Assembly (NCBI RefSeq): GCF_022662375.1
Contig: NZ_JAKNQL010000025.1
Coordinates: 22,782 to 86,781 of the forward strand
Source of the DNA: Pseudomonas sp. CROZ-RG-20F-R04-15
GTDB lineage: Bacteria > Pseudomonadota > Gammaproteobacteria > Pseudomonadales > Pseudomonadaceae
Reading direction: 5' to 3'
Length of the DNA stretch: 64,000 bases
The notes under the pieces were generated by a model. That model was given only the letters and a program-made list of their open reading frames with translations. It searched no databases and was not told where the DNA came from. Position 1 is the first letter of the stretch, and each line of letters begins with the position of its first letter. Positions 1-8,627 of the stretch are shown here, one piece after another. The position numbers were made by a program, and so were the translations under genes.

Positions 1-144
1 AAAATCCCGGTTGTTGTTCGCCTTGAAGGCAACAACGCTGAGCTGGGCGCTAAAGTACTGGCAGAAAGCGGTTTGAACATCATCGCTGCTACCAGCCTGA
101 CCGACGCTGCTCAACAAGTTGTCAAAGCTGCGGAGGGCAAATAA
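1..144 (+). CDS. sucC: Succinyl-CoA ligase beta subunit, C-terminal end only
   Basis: This is the last 47 codons of the ADP-forming succinyl-CoA synthetase beta subunit, which pairs with SucD in the TCA cycle. The visible end reads [19 protein letters not shown] and closes with a helix rich in Ala and Gln, as in other SucC C termini. Its TAA stop overlaps the ATG of sucD by one base, so the two are translationally coupled. The start lies upstream of the window. The assignment rests on the short C-terminal match plus the adjacent sucD. Confidence 0.93.
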
Positions 145-1025
145 TGAGCGTCCTGATCAATAAAGACACCAAAGTTATCTGCCAGGGTATTACCGGTTCG
201 CAAGGTAGTTTCCACACCCAGCAAGCCATCGAATACGGCACCAAGATGGTTGGTGGCGTTACTCCTGGCAAAGGCGGCACCGAACACCTGGGTCTGCCTG
301 TGTTCAACACCGTCAAAGACGCAGTAGAAGCCACTGGCGCTACCGCCTCGGTTATCTACGTTCCGGCTCCTTTCTGCAAAGATTCGATCCTGGAAGCGGC
401 ATTCGGCGGCATCAAGCTGATCGTGTGCATCACCGAAGGCATTCCTACCCTGGACATGCTGGACGCTAAAGTTAAGTGCGACGAGCTGGGCGTAGTCCTG
501 ATCGGCCCTAACTGCCCAGGCGTTATCACTCCGGGCGAGTGCAAGATCGGCATCATGCCAGGTCACATTCACTTGCCAGGCAAGGTCGGTATCGTTTCGC
601 GTTCCGGCACCCTGACCTACGAAGCTGTGAAGCAGACTACTGACGCCGGTTTCGGTCAGTCGACTTGCGTCGGCATCGGTGGTGACCCGATCCCGGGTTC
701 GAACTTCATCGACATCCTGAAGCTGTTCCAGGAAGACCCGAAGACCGAAGCGATCGTGATGATCGGTGAGATCGGCGGTTCGGCTGAAGAAGAAGCGGCT
801 GCCTACATCAAGGCACACGTGACCAAGCCGGTTGTTTCCTACATCGCTGGTGTGACTGCTCCTCCGGGCAAGCGCATGGGCCATGCTGGCGCAATCATCT
901 CTGGCGGCAAAGGCACTGCAGACGAGAAATTCGCTGCACTGCAAGACGCAGGCGTTAAAACCGTGCGTTCGCTGGCAGACATCGGCAAGGCCCTGGCCGA
1001 GCTGACTGGTTGGGCTGTCAAGTAA
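144..1025 (+). CDS. sucD: Succinyl-CoA ligase alpha subunit
   Basis: A 293-residue alpha subunit of succinyl-CoA synthetase, which makes succinate and ATP from succinyl-CoA in the cytoplasm. The N-terminal CoA-binding Rossmann segment holds GITGSQGSFHT (about residues 15-25). The phosphorylated active-site histidine is visible as His247 in GHAGAIISGG. Length and motif positions match the family. The start ATG overlaps the sucC stop by one base, so the first in-frame ATG is the natural choice. A strong terminator hairpin follows, making this the end of the TCA operon. Confidence 0.97.
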   Translation: MSVLINKDTKVICQGITGSQGSFHTQQAIEYGTKMVGGVTPGKGGTEHLGLPVFNTVKDAVEATGATASVIYVPAPFCKDSILEAAFGGIKLIVCITEGIPTLDMLDAKVKCDELGVVLIGPNCPGVITPGECKIGIMPGHIHLPGKVGIVSRSGTLTYEAVKQTTDAGFGQSTCVGIGGDPIPGSNFIDILKLFQEDPKTEAIVMIGEIGGSAEEEAAAYIKAHVTKPVVSYIAGVTAPPGKRMGHAGAIISGGKGTADEKFAALQDAGVKTVRSLADIGKALAELTGWAVK

Positions 1026-1054
1026 GCCTCGCGCTTAGCTGACGCTTTACCAAA

Positions 1055-1085
1055 CAAAGGCCACCTTCGGGTGGCCTTTGTCGTT
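1055..1085 (+). terminator. Rho-independent terminator after sucCD
   Basis: A perfect 11-bp stem (CAAAGGCCACC with GGTGGCCTTTG) closes on a TTCG tetraloop 30 bp after the sucD stop. The T-run is short. Confidence 0.85.
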
Positions 1086-1344
1086 TCTGGCATTCGCTGA
1101 TTTATAGGCTTGCCCCCAATTACATGCAAAAACGCGACACGGAAACGTCGCGTATCGGATAGTTCGCCCTCTAACAGTGCGTTTGCAAAGCAAATTCGTT
1201 AGGCTAGCAGCCATTTTTGCGTCTGCCGCCCACAAGGCATGCAACGCGCTTTAAGGGTCAGTCCCATACGGATCGACAGCATTTCCCTAATTACACAGGG
1301 CAATCCCCCTCTAAATTCCGATTCAGTAGTGTGGTATTACCTTA
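1086..1344. other. Intergenic region between sucD and brnQ
   Basis: Beyond the sucCD terminator this stretch holds only the presumed brnQ promoter and leader. It has no convincing ORF, repeat or stable hairpin. No strong Shine-Dalgarno sequence is visible immediately before the brnQ ATG. Confidence 0.5.
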
Positions 1345-2658
1345 ATGAAAGTTTTGAAAGGTCAGGACATCCTGGCACTTGGCTTTATGACATTTGCTCT
1401 GTTCGTTGGGGCTGGCAACATCATTTTCCCGCCGATCGTTGGCTTGCAGGCCGGACCTCACGTCTGGATGGCCGCGCTGGGCTTCCTGATCACCGCGGTG
1501 GGTCTGCCGGTGATCACCGTCGTTGCACTGGCCAAGGTTGGTGGGGCGATGGACGCGCTGAGCAGCCCGATCGGCAAGCTGGCTGGTGGCATTCTGGCGG
1601 CGGCGTGCTACCTGGCGGTCGGCCCGTTGTTCGCCACCCCGCGTACCGCAACCGTGTCCTTTGAAGTAGGTCTGGCACCGCTGACCGGCGAAAGCCCGTT
1701 GGCACTGTTCCTCTACAGCTCGGTGTACTTCCTGCTGGTGTTCTTCATCTCGCTCTACCCTGGGCGCTTGCTGGACACCGTTGGCCGCTTCCTCGCGCCG
1801 CTGAAGATCATCGCGCTGGCAGTGCTGGGTATCGCTGCATTCGCCTTGCCGGCGGGTGACATCGGCCACGGCACACCGGAATACGTGGCGGCACCGTTCT
1901 CTCAGGGCTTCATCAATGGTTATCTGACCATGGATACCTTGGGTGCACTGGTGTTCGGTATTGTCATCGTCAACGCCATCCGCTCGCGTGGCGTCGAGTC
2001 GCCGGCGCTGATCACCCGTTACGCGATCATTGCTGGGCTGATCGCTGGTGTCGGTCTGGCGCTGGTGTATGTCAGCCTGTTCCGTCTCGGTTCCGGCAGC
2101 CACGAAGTGGCCGTCGGCGCTACCAACGGCGCAGCGGTATTGCACGCTTACGTGCAACACACCTTCGGTTCGCTGGGCAGCGGTTTCCTCGCGGTGCTGA
2201 TCTCGCTGGCGTGTCTGGTGACAGCGGTCGGCCTGACCTGTGCTTGCGCTGAGTATTTCAGCCGAGTGCTGCCACTGTCCTACAAGACCCTGGTGATTAT
2301 CCTGGCGGCGTTCTCGCTGCTGGTGTCCAACCTGGGCCTGACCAAGCTGATCGCGTTCTCGATCCCGGTGCTGACCGCGATCTACCCGCCGTGCATCGTG
2401 CTGGTCGCTTTGAGCTTCTGCAAAGACTTCTGGCATGAGCACGGCCGGATTCTCGGCCCGGTGATGCTGGTGTCATTCATCTTTGGCACTATCGACGCGT
2501 TGAAAGGCGCCGGTCTGGCCGACTGGATGCCATCGCAGTTGTCGCACCTGCCGCTGAGCGAGCAGGGCCTGGCGTGGCTGGTGCCGTGCGTGATGACCCT
2601 GGTGGTCGCAGTTGTTTGCGATCGCCTGTTGGGCAAACGTAGCGAAGCGGTTGCCTGA
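1345..2658 (+). CDS. brnQ: Branched-chain amino acid carrier BrnQ/BraB family
   Basis: A 437-residue inner-membrane cation-coupled importer of leucine, isoleucine and valine (LIVCS family). The N terminus has the family signature GFMTFALFVGAGNIIFPP at about residues 13-30. About twelve hydrophobic helices follow and the length is typical. Its position behind sucCD is common in Pseudomonas, where the orthologue is called braB. The leader has no obvious Shine-Dalgarno site, but the start is supported by the conserved N-terminal sequence. A good terminator follows. Confidence 0.94.
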   Translation: MKVLKGQDILALGFMTFALFVGAGNIIFPPIVGLQAGPHVWMAALGFLITAVGLPVITVVALAKVGGAMDALSSPIGKLAGGILAAACYLAVGPLFATPRTATVSFEVGLAPLTGESPLALFLYSSVYFLLVFFISLYPGRLLDTVGRFLAPLKIIALAVLGIAAFALPAGDIGHGTPEYVAAPFSQGFINGYLTMDTLGALVFGIVIVNAIRSRGVESPALITRYAIIAGLIAGVGLALVYVSLFRLGSGSHEVAVGATNGAAVLHAYVQHTFGSLGSGFLAVLISLACLVTAVGLTCACAEYFSRVLPLSYKTLVIILAAFSLLVSNLGLTKLIAFSIPVLTAIYPPCIVLVALSFCKDFWHEHGRILGPVMLVSFIFGTIDALKGAGLADWMPSQLSHLPLSEQGLAWLVPCVMTLVVAVVCDRLLGKRSEAVA

Positions 2659-2702
2659 CGTTGGCTGACCCGCCATAAGCGGGTCTTCAGCGCTTAAACA
2701 GA

Positions 2703-2737
2703 AATGCCCCGTATCAATCGATACGGGGCATTTTTTA
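2703..2737 (+). terminator. Rho-independent terminator after brnQ
   Basis: A 12-bp stem (AATGCCCCGTAT with ATACGGGGCATT) with a six-base loop is followed by a run of T. A smaller hairpin (GACCCGC with GCGGGTC) precedes it at about 2667-2685. Confidence 0.9.
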
Positions 2738-2797
2738 TGCGCGTCAGGCAGTGTCTTTTTCCCTGAGCTAACGTCGAAGGGTTGCCGAAATCTTAAT

Positions 2798-2881
2798 GTG
2801 GGAGCGAACCTGCTCGCGAAAGCGTTGTGTCAGCCGGCATGTTGCGTGATACGCCGCCTTCGCGAGCAGGCTCGCTCCCAC
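2798..2881. repeat. REPIN, outward type (inverted pair of REP palindromes)
   Basis: Two REP units in inverted orientation: GTGGGAGCGAACCTGCTCGC plus GAA at 2798-2820, and its reverse complement at 2859-2881. The total is 84 bp. The GTGGGAG ends face outward, as in the copies at 21211, 35357 and 51553. It sits just before the DUF599 gene. Confidence 0.92.
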
Positions 2882-2911
2882 AGGTAGCATCCATACTTCA
2901 CAAGGAATTGC

Positions 2912-3649
2912 ATGTCGTTCATCCAAGCCAACCTGATCCACCTGCTCGCGGCCGTCTGGTTTGTCATCTGCTGGGGCGGTTATACCCGTTATGCCTCCTG
3001 GAAGGGCCGCGATACTGCGTGTCTGGCGAGCGTGCTGCACCTGTACCGCGAAGACTGGATGCGCCGCATGCTGCTGCGCGATAACCGCATTGCGGACGCC
3101 AGCGTGATCGGTAATCTTGAGCGCAACGCCTCGTTCTTTGCCTCCAGCACGCTGATTATCCTCGCCGGTATTCTTACTGTGCTTGGCGCATCTGAGCGGG
3201 CCGTGTCGTTGCTGGCCGATATTCCGATGGTGCAACAGGCGTCGCAGGGCATGTCGGAGATCAAGTTGCTGTGTCTGGCGATGGTCTTCGTCTATGCCTT
3301 CTTCACCTTTAGCTGGTGCATGCGTCAGTACAATTTTGCGGCGGTTTTGGTCGGCTCGGCGCCAATGATCGGTGAGCGACATGTCTCCGAACAGGAGCGC
3401 AAGGCGTTCGCTGCGCGGGCGGCGCGAGTGATTTCGATGGCGGCCAACCAGTTCAACTTCGGGCTGCGCTCTTACTACTTCGGCATGACCATGCTCGCGT
3501 GGTTCGTCAGTCCATGGTTGTTCATGCTGATGAGCGCCGGTGTGGTATTGGTCTTGTACCGCCGCGAGTTTCATTCCGACGTTCTCGATGTCATGGTCTA
3601 TACCCCTACAGAAGCCCCCATTCCCGAGACAAACAAAGAGGTCGCTTGA
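2912..3649 (+). CDS. DUF599 family membrane protein
   Basis: A 245-residue integral membrane protein of the DUF599 family, of unknown biochemical role. Four or so hydrophobic helices are visible (about residues 7-25, 75-93, 120-140 and 190-215). The family pattern Q(F/Y)NF occurs twice (MRQYNFAAVLVG and ANQFNFGLRSYYFG), separated by a charged cytoplasmic loop. The ATG is preceded by AAGGA at good distance. The stop overlaps the ATG of the MAPEG gene by one base, so the two form an operon. A REPIN lies directly upstream. Confidence 0.85.
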   Translation: MSFIQANLIHLLAAVWFVICWGGYTRYASWKGRDTACLASVLHLYREDWMRRMLLRDNRIADASVIGNLERNASFFASSTLIILAGILTVLGASERAVSLLADIPMVQQASQGMSEIKLLCLAMVFVYAFFTFSWCMRQYNFAAVLVGSAPMIGERHVSEQERKAFAARAARVISMAANQFNFGLRSYYFGMTMLAWFVSPWLFMLMSAGVVLVLYRREFHSDVLDVMVYTPTEAPIPETNKEVA

Positions 3650-4050
3650 TGAGTATTCCGTTCTGGTGTGTGTTTATCACTGCGCTGCTGATCTATATCG
3701 CGCGTATGCCGGTGGGCAAGGCGATGAAAGAGCAGGGCGGTTACAACAACCACTTGCCACGCCAGCAACAAGCGCAACTGACCGGTTACGGTGCGCGGGC
3801 GCTGGCAGCGCATCAGAATACGATTGAAGCGTTCATGTTGTTCGCAGTCGGTGTATTGATGGCGCACACCACTCAGACGGCAGGATGGCTGATCGATACG
3901 TTGGCAATCGTTTTTGTTATCGCGCGGATCCTCTACTTGTGGCTCTATCTGGCTGACCAGCCCAAGCTGCGCAGTCTGGTTTGGGTAGTTGGTTTACTGT
4001 GCTCGCTGTTACTGATGATTAGTCCGACTTTTAGAACTGTCTTGCTCTAA
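3649..4050 (+). CDS. MAPEG family membrane protein
   Basis: A 133-residue protein with four predicted membrane helices, of the MAPEG family (membrane-associated proteins in eicosanoid and glutathione metabolism). The segment RALAAHQNTIEAFMLFAVGVLMA carries the usual conserved His-N-E signature of bacterial MAPEG proteins. The substrate is unknown. The ATG overlaps the DUF599 stop; longer upstream starts in this frame would lie inside the DUF599 gene and are unlikely. A terminator follows. Confidence 0.85.
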   Translation: MSIPFWCVFITALLIYIARMPVGKAMKEQGGYNNHLPRQQQAQLTGYGARALAAHQNTIEAFMLFAVGVLMAHTTQTAGWLIDTLAIVFVIARILYLWLYLADQPKLRSLVWVVGLLCSLLLMISPTFRTVLL

Positions 4051-4075
4051 GCGACATTGGCACTAAATGACAGGC

Positions 4076-4110
4076 AAAAGAAAACCCGCACTTGGCGGGT
4101 TTTCTTTTTT
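4076..4110. terminator. Bidirectional rho-independent terminator
   Basis: A 14-bp stem with a 5-base loop (AAAAGAAAACCCGC / GCGGGTTTTCTTTT) is flanked by A-run and T-run. It lies between the convergent MAPEG gene and the minus-strand lipoprotein gene and can serve both. Confidence 0.9.
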
Positions 4111-4127
4111 CTGCAGCAAAAAGCGGA

Positions 4128-4364
4128 TTATTGCTTCTTGGCAGCTTCGTCTTGCGCAGCAGCGTTCGATTCAGCCTGAGCTTTGGCAGCTTCGGCGTTT
4201 TCTTTCGCAGCGTCGTTCACTTTATCCTGAGCTTTGTTCATGTCTTGCTGAGCTTGTTCAGCATGTTGGTTGGCATCTTGAGCTTTGTCCTCGGATTTTT
4301 TATCGCAGGCAGCGAGACCGAGGGAAGCGGTCAACATCAAGGCAATAGCTAAAGTCTTACGCAT
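4128..4364 (-). CDS. Small Ala/Glu/Lys-rich lipoprotein
   Basis: A 78-residue protein with a lipoprotein signal peptide ending in the lipobox LAAC (MRKTLAIALMLTASLGLAAC). The mature part is a low-complexity helix rich in Ala, Glu, Lys, Gln and Asp (DKKSEDKAQDANQHAEQAQQ...), probably a coiled coil in the periplasm. An AAGGAG site seven to eight bases before this ATG decides the start; the frame is open further upstream but has no signal there. Function is unknown. Abundant small lipoproteins of this composition are common in Pseudomonas. Confidence 0.8.
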   Translation of the reverse strand: MRKTLAIALMLTASLGLAACDKKSEDKAQDANQHAEQAQQDMNKAQDKVNDAAKENAEAAKAQAESNAAAQDEAAKKQ

Positions 4365-4522
4365 GGGGTGTTTCTCCTTATGGAAAATAACTACTGGCCT
4401 TAAGAACTCGGCGCTACAGGTTAAGTTCCTCATTTCTTTCAGATATATAAGTTTGTTTTTACAGGGAACTTTTGCGGCATTGCTGACTACTGGCAATGGG
4501 CTCTAACGAGAGTAATTATCAA

Positions 4523-5008
4523 ATGGCCGAAAACCCCGTTTTTGAGCGTGCTACACGATTTCTATCGGCATTGCGCCACTGCCAGGTACTTGGTTTGCAG
4601 GTGCACAGCGCCTCCAGTGAAGGGCTTACGGTGATCCTTCCGTACAGCGCTAAAATCGTTGGTAATCCGCGAACAGGGGTTATTCATGGCGGCGCAATCA
4701 CCTCGCTGATGGATACCGCGTGTGGAATGTCCACGTTGTGCGTGCTGCCGGAATTTGAGGTGTGCCCGACCCTCGACCTGCGCATCGATTACATGCACGC
4801 CGCCGAACCGAACAAGAATGTCTATGGCTTTGCCCAGTGTTATCGCGTGACTACGGATGTGATATTCGCCCGTGGCTTTGCTTATCAGGATGATCCCGAA
4901 CAGCCCATCGCCCATGTGGTCGGCACTTTCATGCGCATGGGCAAGGGCCTCAAAGGCACCAAAGGCACCAAAGGTTTCGGCGGCGCGATCAAGGGAGAAA
5001 GCCAGTGA
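4523..5008 (+). CDS. PaaI-type hot-dog thioesterase (first of tandem pair)
   Basis: A 161-residue acyl-CoA thioesterase-like protein of the PaaI/YbgC hot-dog fold. The family core NPRTGVIHGGAITSLMDTACGMS (around residues 48-70) contains the HGG turn and the Asp of the active-site helix. The C-terminal tail has a GTKGTKG repeat. I chose MAENPV as start because GAGAG precedes it, while the in-frame ATG 27 bases upstream has no ribosome site. Its end overlaps the GTG of the next thioesterase by four bases. Substrate unknown. Confidence 0.83.
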   Translation: MAENPVFERATRFLSALRHCQVLGLQVHSASSEGLTVILPYSAKIVGNPRTGVIHGGAITSLMDTACGMSTLCVLPEFEVCPTLDLRIDYMHAAEPNKNVYGFAQCYRVTTDVIFARGFAYQDDPEQPIAHVVGTFMRMGKGLKGTKGTKGFGGAIKGESQ

Positions 5009-5457
5009 GCGAAGACCTCAAACAGCAACTGCAACAGGCCCATGCACAAGGCGACTACGCGCCATTGCTGAAACTGATCCCGTACGCCGGTCTGATCGGC
5101 ATCGAGTGCTCGCGAGTCGGCGATGAACTGTTGTTCAAGTTGCCGGCGAACAAGGACAACATTGGTAACCCTTTATTGCCGGCGATCCATGGCGGGGTGA
5201 TCGCCGGATTCATGGAGCTGGCCGCCGCCCTGCATCTGTTGATTTTCACCGGTGCGCCCGGTGTGCCGAAGATTATCGATTTTTCCCTCGATTACCTGCG
5301 CGCCGGGCAATTTCGCGATACCTGGGCCAAGTGTCAGGTCTGCCGCCAGGGCCGCCGCGTCGCCAACGTCGCGATCACGGCCTGGCAAAGTACTGAAGGC
5401 GAACCGATTGCCACTGCTCGCGCGCACTTCAAAATCGATGAGCCCTTGAAATCCTGA
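5005..5457 (+). CDS. PaaI-type hot-dog thioesterase (second of tandem pair)
   Basis: A 150-residue second hot-dog protein, translationally coupled to the previous one through a GTGA overlap. AAGGGAGA stands before the GTG start. The core NPLLPAIHGGVIAGFMELAAALHL holds the HGG motif, with Glu in the place of the Asp seen in the upstream paralogue. The two sequences are clearly diverged, so they may form a heteromeric enzyme or act on different acyl chains; that is inference. Confidence 0.83.
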   Translation: MSEDLKQQLQQAHAQGDYAPLLKLIPYAGLIGIECSRVGDELLFKLPANKDNIGNPLLPAIHGGVIAGFMELAAALHLLIFTGAPGVPKIIDFSLDYLRAGQFRDTWAKCQVCRQGRRVANVAITAWQSTEGEPIATARAHFKIDEPLKS

Positions 5458-5539
5458 AGAGCGCCCCAAACTCACAAGACAACCCGCCGCCGACCATTTC
5501 GGGTCGCGGCCACTGCCATCTGATTGGAGTTTGATGACC

Positions 5540-7444
5540 ATGAGTGTGGAAACTCAAAAGGAAACCCTGGGCTTCCAGACCGAGGTAAAGCAGCTGCTGC
5601 ACCTCATGATCCATTCGCTGTATTCCAACAAGGAAATTTTCCTTCGCGAATTGATCTCGAACGCCTCTGACGCTGTCGACAAGCTGCGCTTCGAAGCCCT
5701 GGCCAAGCCAGAGTTGCTCGAGGGTGGCGCTGATCTGAAAATCCGTGTGAGCTTCGACAAGGACGCCAAGACCGTCACCCTCGAAGACAACGGTATCGGC
5801 ATGAACCGTGACGATGTGATCACCCACCTGGGGACCATCGCCAAATCGGGCACCGCCGATTTCATGAAAAACCTCTCGGGCGATCAGAAGAAAGATTCGC
5901 ACCTGATCGGCCAGTTCGGTGTCGGCTTCTACTCTGCCTTCATCGTCGCCGACCAGGTTGATGTGTACTCCCGCCGCGCCGGCACTCCGGCCAGCGAAGG
6001 CGTGCACTGGTCGTCGAAAGGCGAGGGCGAGTTCGAAGTCGCCACCATCGAAAAACCAGAACGCGGCACCCGCATCGTCCTGCATCTGAAAGCTGCAGAA
6101 GACGAATTCGCTGATGGCTGGCGTCTGCGCAACATCATCAAGAAGTACTCCGACCACATCGCTTTGCCGATCGAGCTGCCGAAAGAAGTTACTGCAGTTG
6201 AAGGCGAAGAGGCTCCTGCCGTTGAGTGGGAAACCGTCAACCGCGCCAGTGCCCTGTGGACTCGCCCTCGCACTGAAGTGAAGGACGAGGAATACCAGGA
6301 GTTCTACAAGCACATCGCTCACGACTTTGAAAACCCGCTGGCCTGGAGCCACAACAAAGTCGAAGGCAAGCTCGAATACAGCTCGCTGTTGTACGTGCCG
6401 GCCCGCGCGCCGTTCGACCTGTACCAGCGTGAAGCGCCGAAAGGCCTGAAGCTGTACGTGCAACGCGTGTTCGTCATGGATCAGGCGGAGTCGTTCCTGC
6501 CGCTGTACCTGCGCTTCATCAAAGGTGTGGTCGATTCCAACGACCTGTCGCTGAACGTGTCGCGTGAAATCCTGCAGAAAGACCCGATCATCGATTCGAT
6601 GAAGACCGCGCTGACCAAGCGCGTGCTCGACATGCTGGAAAAGTTGGCGAAAAACGAGCCTGAGCAATACAAGGGCTTCTGGAAGAACTTCGGTCAGGTC
6701 ATGAAAGAAGGCCCGGCAGAAGACTTCGCCAACAAAGAGAAAATTGCCGGTCTGCTGCGTTTCGCATCGACCAATGGCGACGACGGCGAGCAGATCGTTG
6801 GTCTGGCCGACTACCTGGCGCGCGCCAAGGAAGGTCAGGACAAGATCTACTACCTCACCGGCGAAACTTACGCGCAGGTCAAGAACAGCCCGCACCTGGA
6901 AGTCTTCCGCAAGAAAGGCATCGAAGTGCTGCTGCTGACCGACCGTATCGACGAGTGGCTGATGAGCTACCTCAGCGAGTTCGACGGCAAAACGTTTGTC
7001 GACGTGGCACGTGGTGATCTGGATCTGGGCAACCTGGACTCGGAAGAGGACAAGAAAGCCGCGGAAGAAGTCGCCAAGTCCAAAGAAGGTCTGGTTGAGC
7101 GTTTGAAAACCGCACTGGGCGATTCCGTGGCTGAAGTCCGCGTGTCGCATCGTCTGACCGATTCGCCGGCCATTCTGGCCATCGGCGAGCAGGATCTGGG
7201 TCTGCAAATGCGTCAGATCCTCGAAGCCAGCGGGCAGAAAGTGCCGGATTCGAAGCCGATCTTCGAATTCAACCCAAGCCACCCGCTGATCGAGAAACTC
7301 GACGGCGAGCAGAGCGAAGAGCGTTTTGGCGACCTGTCGCACATCCTCTTCGATCAGGCAGCCTTGGCTGCCGGCGACAGCTTGAAGGATCCGGCCGCGT
7401 ATGTGCGCCGTCTGAACAAGCTGCTGGTTGAACTGTCGGTTTAA
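5540..7444 (+). CDS. htpG: Molecular chaperone HtpG (Hsp90)
   Basis: A 634-residue cytosolic Hsp90 chaperone. The N-terminal GHKL ATPase domain shows the Hsp90 signature YSNKEIFLRELISNASDA (about residues 30-47), DNGIGM, and GQFGVGFYSAF. The middle and C-terminal dimerisation domains follow at normal length. TTG and ATG codons lie a few bases upstream in frame, but MSVETQKETLGFQ is the usual Pseudomonas start and stands 10 bases after GGAG. I see no clear sigma-32 promoter. A strong terminator follows. Confidence 0.97.
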   Translation: MSVETQKETLGFQTEVKQLLHLMIHSLYSNKEIFLRELISNASDAVDKLRFEALAKPELLEGGADLKIRVSFDKDAKTVTLEDNGIGMNRDDVITHLGTIAKSGTADFMKNLSGDQKKDSHLIGQFGVGFYSAFIVADQVDVYSRRAGTPASEGVHWSSKGEGEFEVATIEKPERGTRIVLHLKAAEDEFADGWRLRNIIKKYSDHIALPIELPKEVTAVEGEEAPAVEWETVNRASALWTRPRTEVKDEEYQEFYKHIAHDFENPLAWSHNKVEGKLEYSSLLYVPARAPFDLYQREAPKGLKLYVQRVFVMDQAESFLPLYLRFIKGVVDSNDLSLNVSREILQKDPIIDSMKTALTKRVLDMLEKLAKNEPEQYKGFWKNFGQVMKEGPAEDFANKEKIAGLLRFASTNGDDGEQIVGLADYLARAKEGQDKIYYLTGETYAQVKNSPHLEVFRKKGIEVLLLTDRIDEWLMSYLSEFDGKTFVDVARGDLDLGNLDSEEDKKAAEEVAKSKEGLVERLKTALGDSVAEVRVSHRLTDSPAILAIGEQDLGLQMRQILEASGQKVPDSKPIFEFNPSHPLIEKLDGEQSEERFGDLSHILFDQAALAAGDSLKDPAAYVRRLNKLLVELSV

Positions 7445-7455
7445 CCAAGTTGCAG

Positions 7456-7480
7456 AAAAACCCGCTTCGGCGGGTTTTTT
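7456..7480 (+). terminator. Rho-independent terminator after htpG
   Basis: AAAAACCCGC and GCGGGTTTTT pair over a TTCG loop 12 bp after the htpG stop. Confidence 0.9.
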
Positions 7481-7512
7481 CATTCTGGTGTTTAACAAAT
7501 CAGGAGTCAGAA

Positions 7513-8241
7513 ATGAGCCAAATCACTGTACGTTCCGTGGTCTATCAGATTGATGGCCAGCCTTATGAAGGTCGTCTGGCGTTCGATGCCGAGCACAAGG
7601 GCGCGCGTCCGGGTTTGTTGATGGCGCCGAACTGGATGGGTGTCAGCGCTGGCGCTGAAGAGATCGCCAAGTCGGTCGCGGCCGAGGGCTACGTGGTATT
7701 GATTGCTGACGTCTACGGTCAGGCTGTTCGTCCGCAGAATGCTGATCAGGCTGGCGCGGCAATGATGCCGTTGAAGAATGACCGCGCGCTACTGCGCACG
7801 CGTATGCAGGCGGCTTTCGAGCAGTTGCAGAAACAAGGCGAAGCGGCGGTTGATACGTCGAAGCTGGCGGTGTTCGGGTTCTGCTTCGGCGGTTGCTGCG
7901 CGCTGGACCTGGCACGCACCGGTGCGCCGGTGAAGGCGGCGGTGTCGTTCCATGGCACGCTGGATTCGCCGAACCCGGCCGATGCGCAGAACATCAAGGG
8001 TTCGGTGCTGGTGTTGCATGGTGCTTCCGACCCGTTGGTGCCGAAAGAGCAGTTGCCGGCGTTTGAAGACGAGATGAACGCGGCGAATGTCGATTGGCAG
8101 TTGCTGAGCTACGGCGGTGCGGTGCACTCGTTTACTGATCCGCATGCGAATGTGCCGGGCAAGATGATGTACGACGCGAAGACCGCGAAGCGCGCGTTCA
8201 AGTCGATGCATGATTTGCTGGATGAAGTGTTCAAGGGCTGA
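7513..8241 (+). CDS. Dienelactone hydrolase family protein
   Basis: A 242-residue alpha/beta hydrolase of the dienelactone hydrolase family. The catalytic triad can be read as Cys124 in GFCFGG, Asp173 in GASDPLVP and His205 in GAVHSF. The physiological ester is unknown; true chlorocatechol-pathway partners are absent nearby, so a housekeeping hydrolase is more likely. CAGGAG stands seven bases before the ATG, which rules against the longer frame that begins inside the htpG terminator. Confidence 0.9.
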   Translation: MSQITVRSVVYQIDGQPYEGRLAFDAEHKGARPGLLMAPNWMGVSAGAEEIAKSVAAEGYVVLIADVYGQAVRPQNADQAGAAMMPLKNDRALLRTRMQAAFEQLQKQGEAAVDTSKLAVFGFCFGGCCALDLARTGAPVKAAVSFHGTLDSPNPADAQNIKGSVLVLHGASDPLVPKEQLPAFEDEMNAANVDWQLLSYGGAVHSFTDPHANVPGKMMYDAKTAKRAFKSMHDLLDEVFKG

Positions 8242-8258
8242 AGCCTGAAAAGCAAAAG

Positions 8259-8624
8259 CCCCTCATCGGAACGCCGCCCGCCTAACCCTCTCCCAGAGGG
8301 AGAGGGGACTGAATGGGGGATGCTGAAGTATTACGCCGACCTGAAAGTTTCTTGGTGAATCCATAATCGCCAAGACTTTTCAGGTCGATGTATGACGCAA
8401 GACACCTCGCTCGGCCCCCTCTCCCTCCCGGCGGTCCGACGTTTCGGGAGGGCAGGGGTGAGGGTACTGATTGTGGATGCTCAACCAATGCGTCGGCCTG
8501 ATAGGGCATTACCGAATCCATAATCGCCAAGACTTTTCAGGTCGGCGTATGGCGTAAGACACCTCGGTCGGCTCCCTCTCCCTACGGGCGGTCCGACGTT
8601 TCGGGAGGGCTGGGGTGAGGGTGC
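8259..8624. repeat. Intergenic repeat array A, two units (same family as 12929-13640)
   Basis: The whole gap between the hydrolase and the pirin gene is repeat DNA. The block TCCATAATCG occurs at 8360 and 8517 (157 bp apart), each followed by CAAGACTTTTCAGGTCG. G-rich/C-rich palindromes around CCCTCTCCC...GGGAGAGG separate the units. The ends are CCCCTCA on the left and GGGCTGGGGTGAGGG on the right, like the ends of the larger array downstream. No ORF here is credible. Confidence 0.85.
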
Positions 8625-8627
8625 TTT

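Noticed and set aside
5429..7498. 689-codon open frame on the minus strand opposite htpG
   Set aside because: It mirrors the GC-rich third-position bias of htpG, has no ribosome site or family motif, and htpG is certain.
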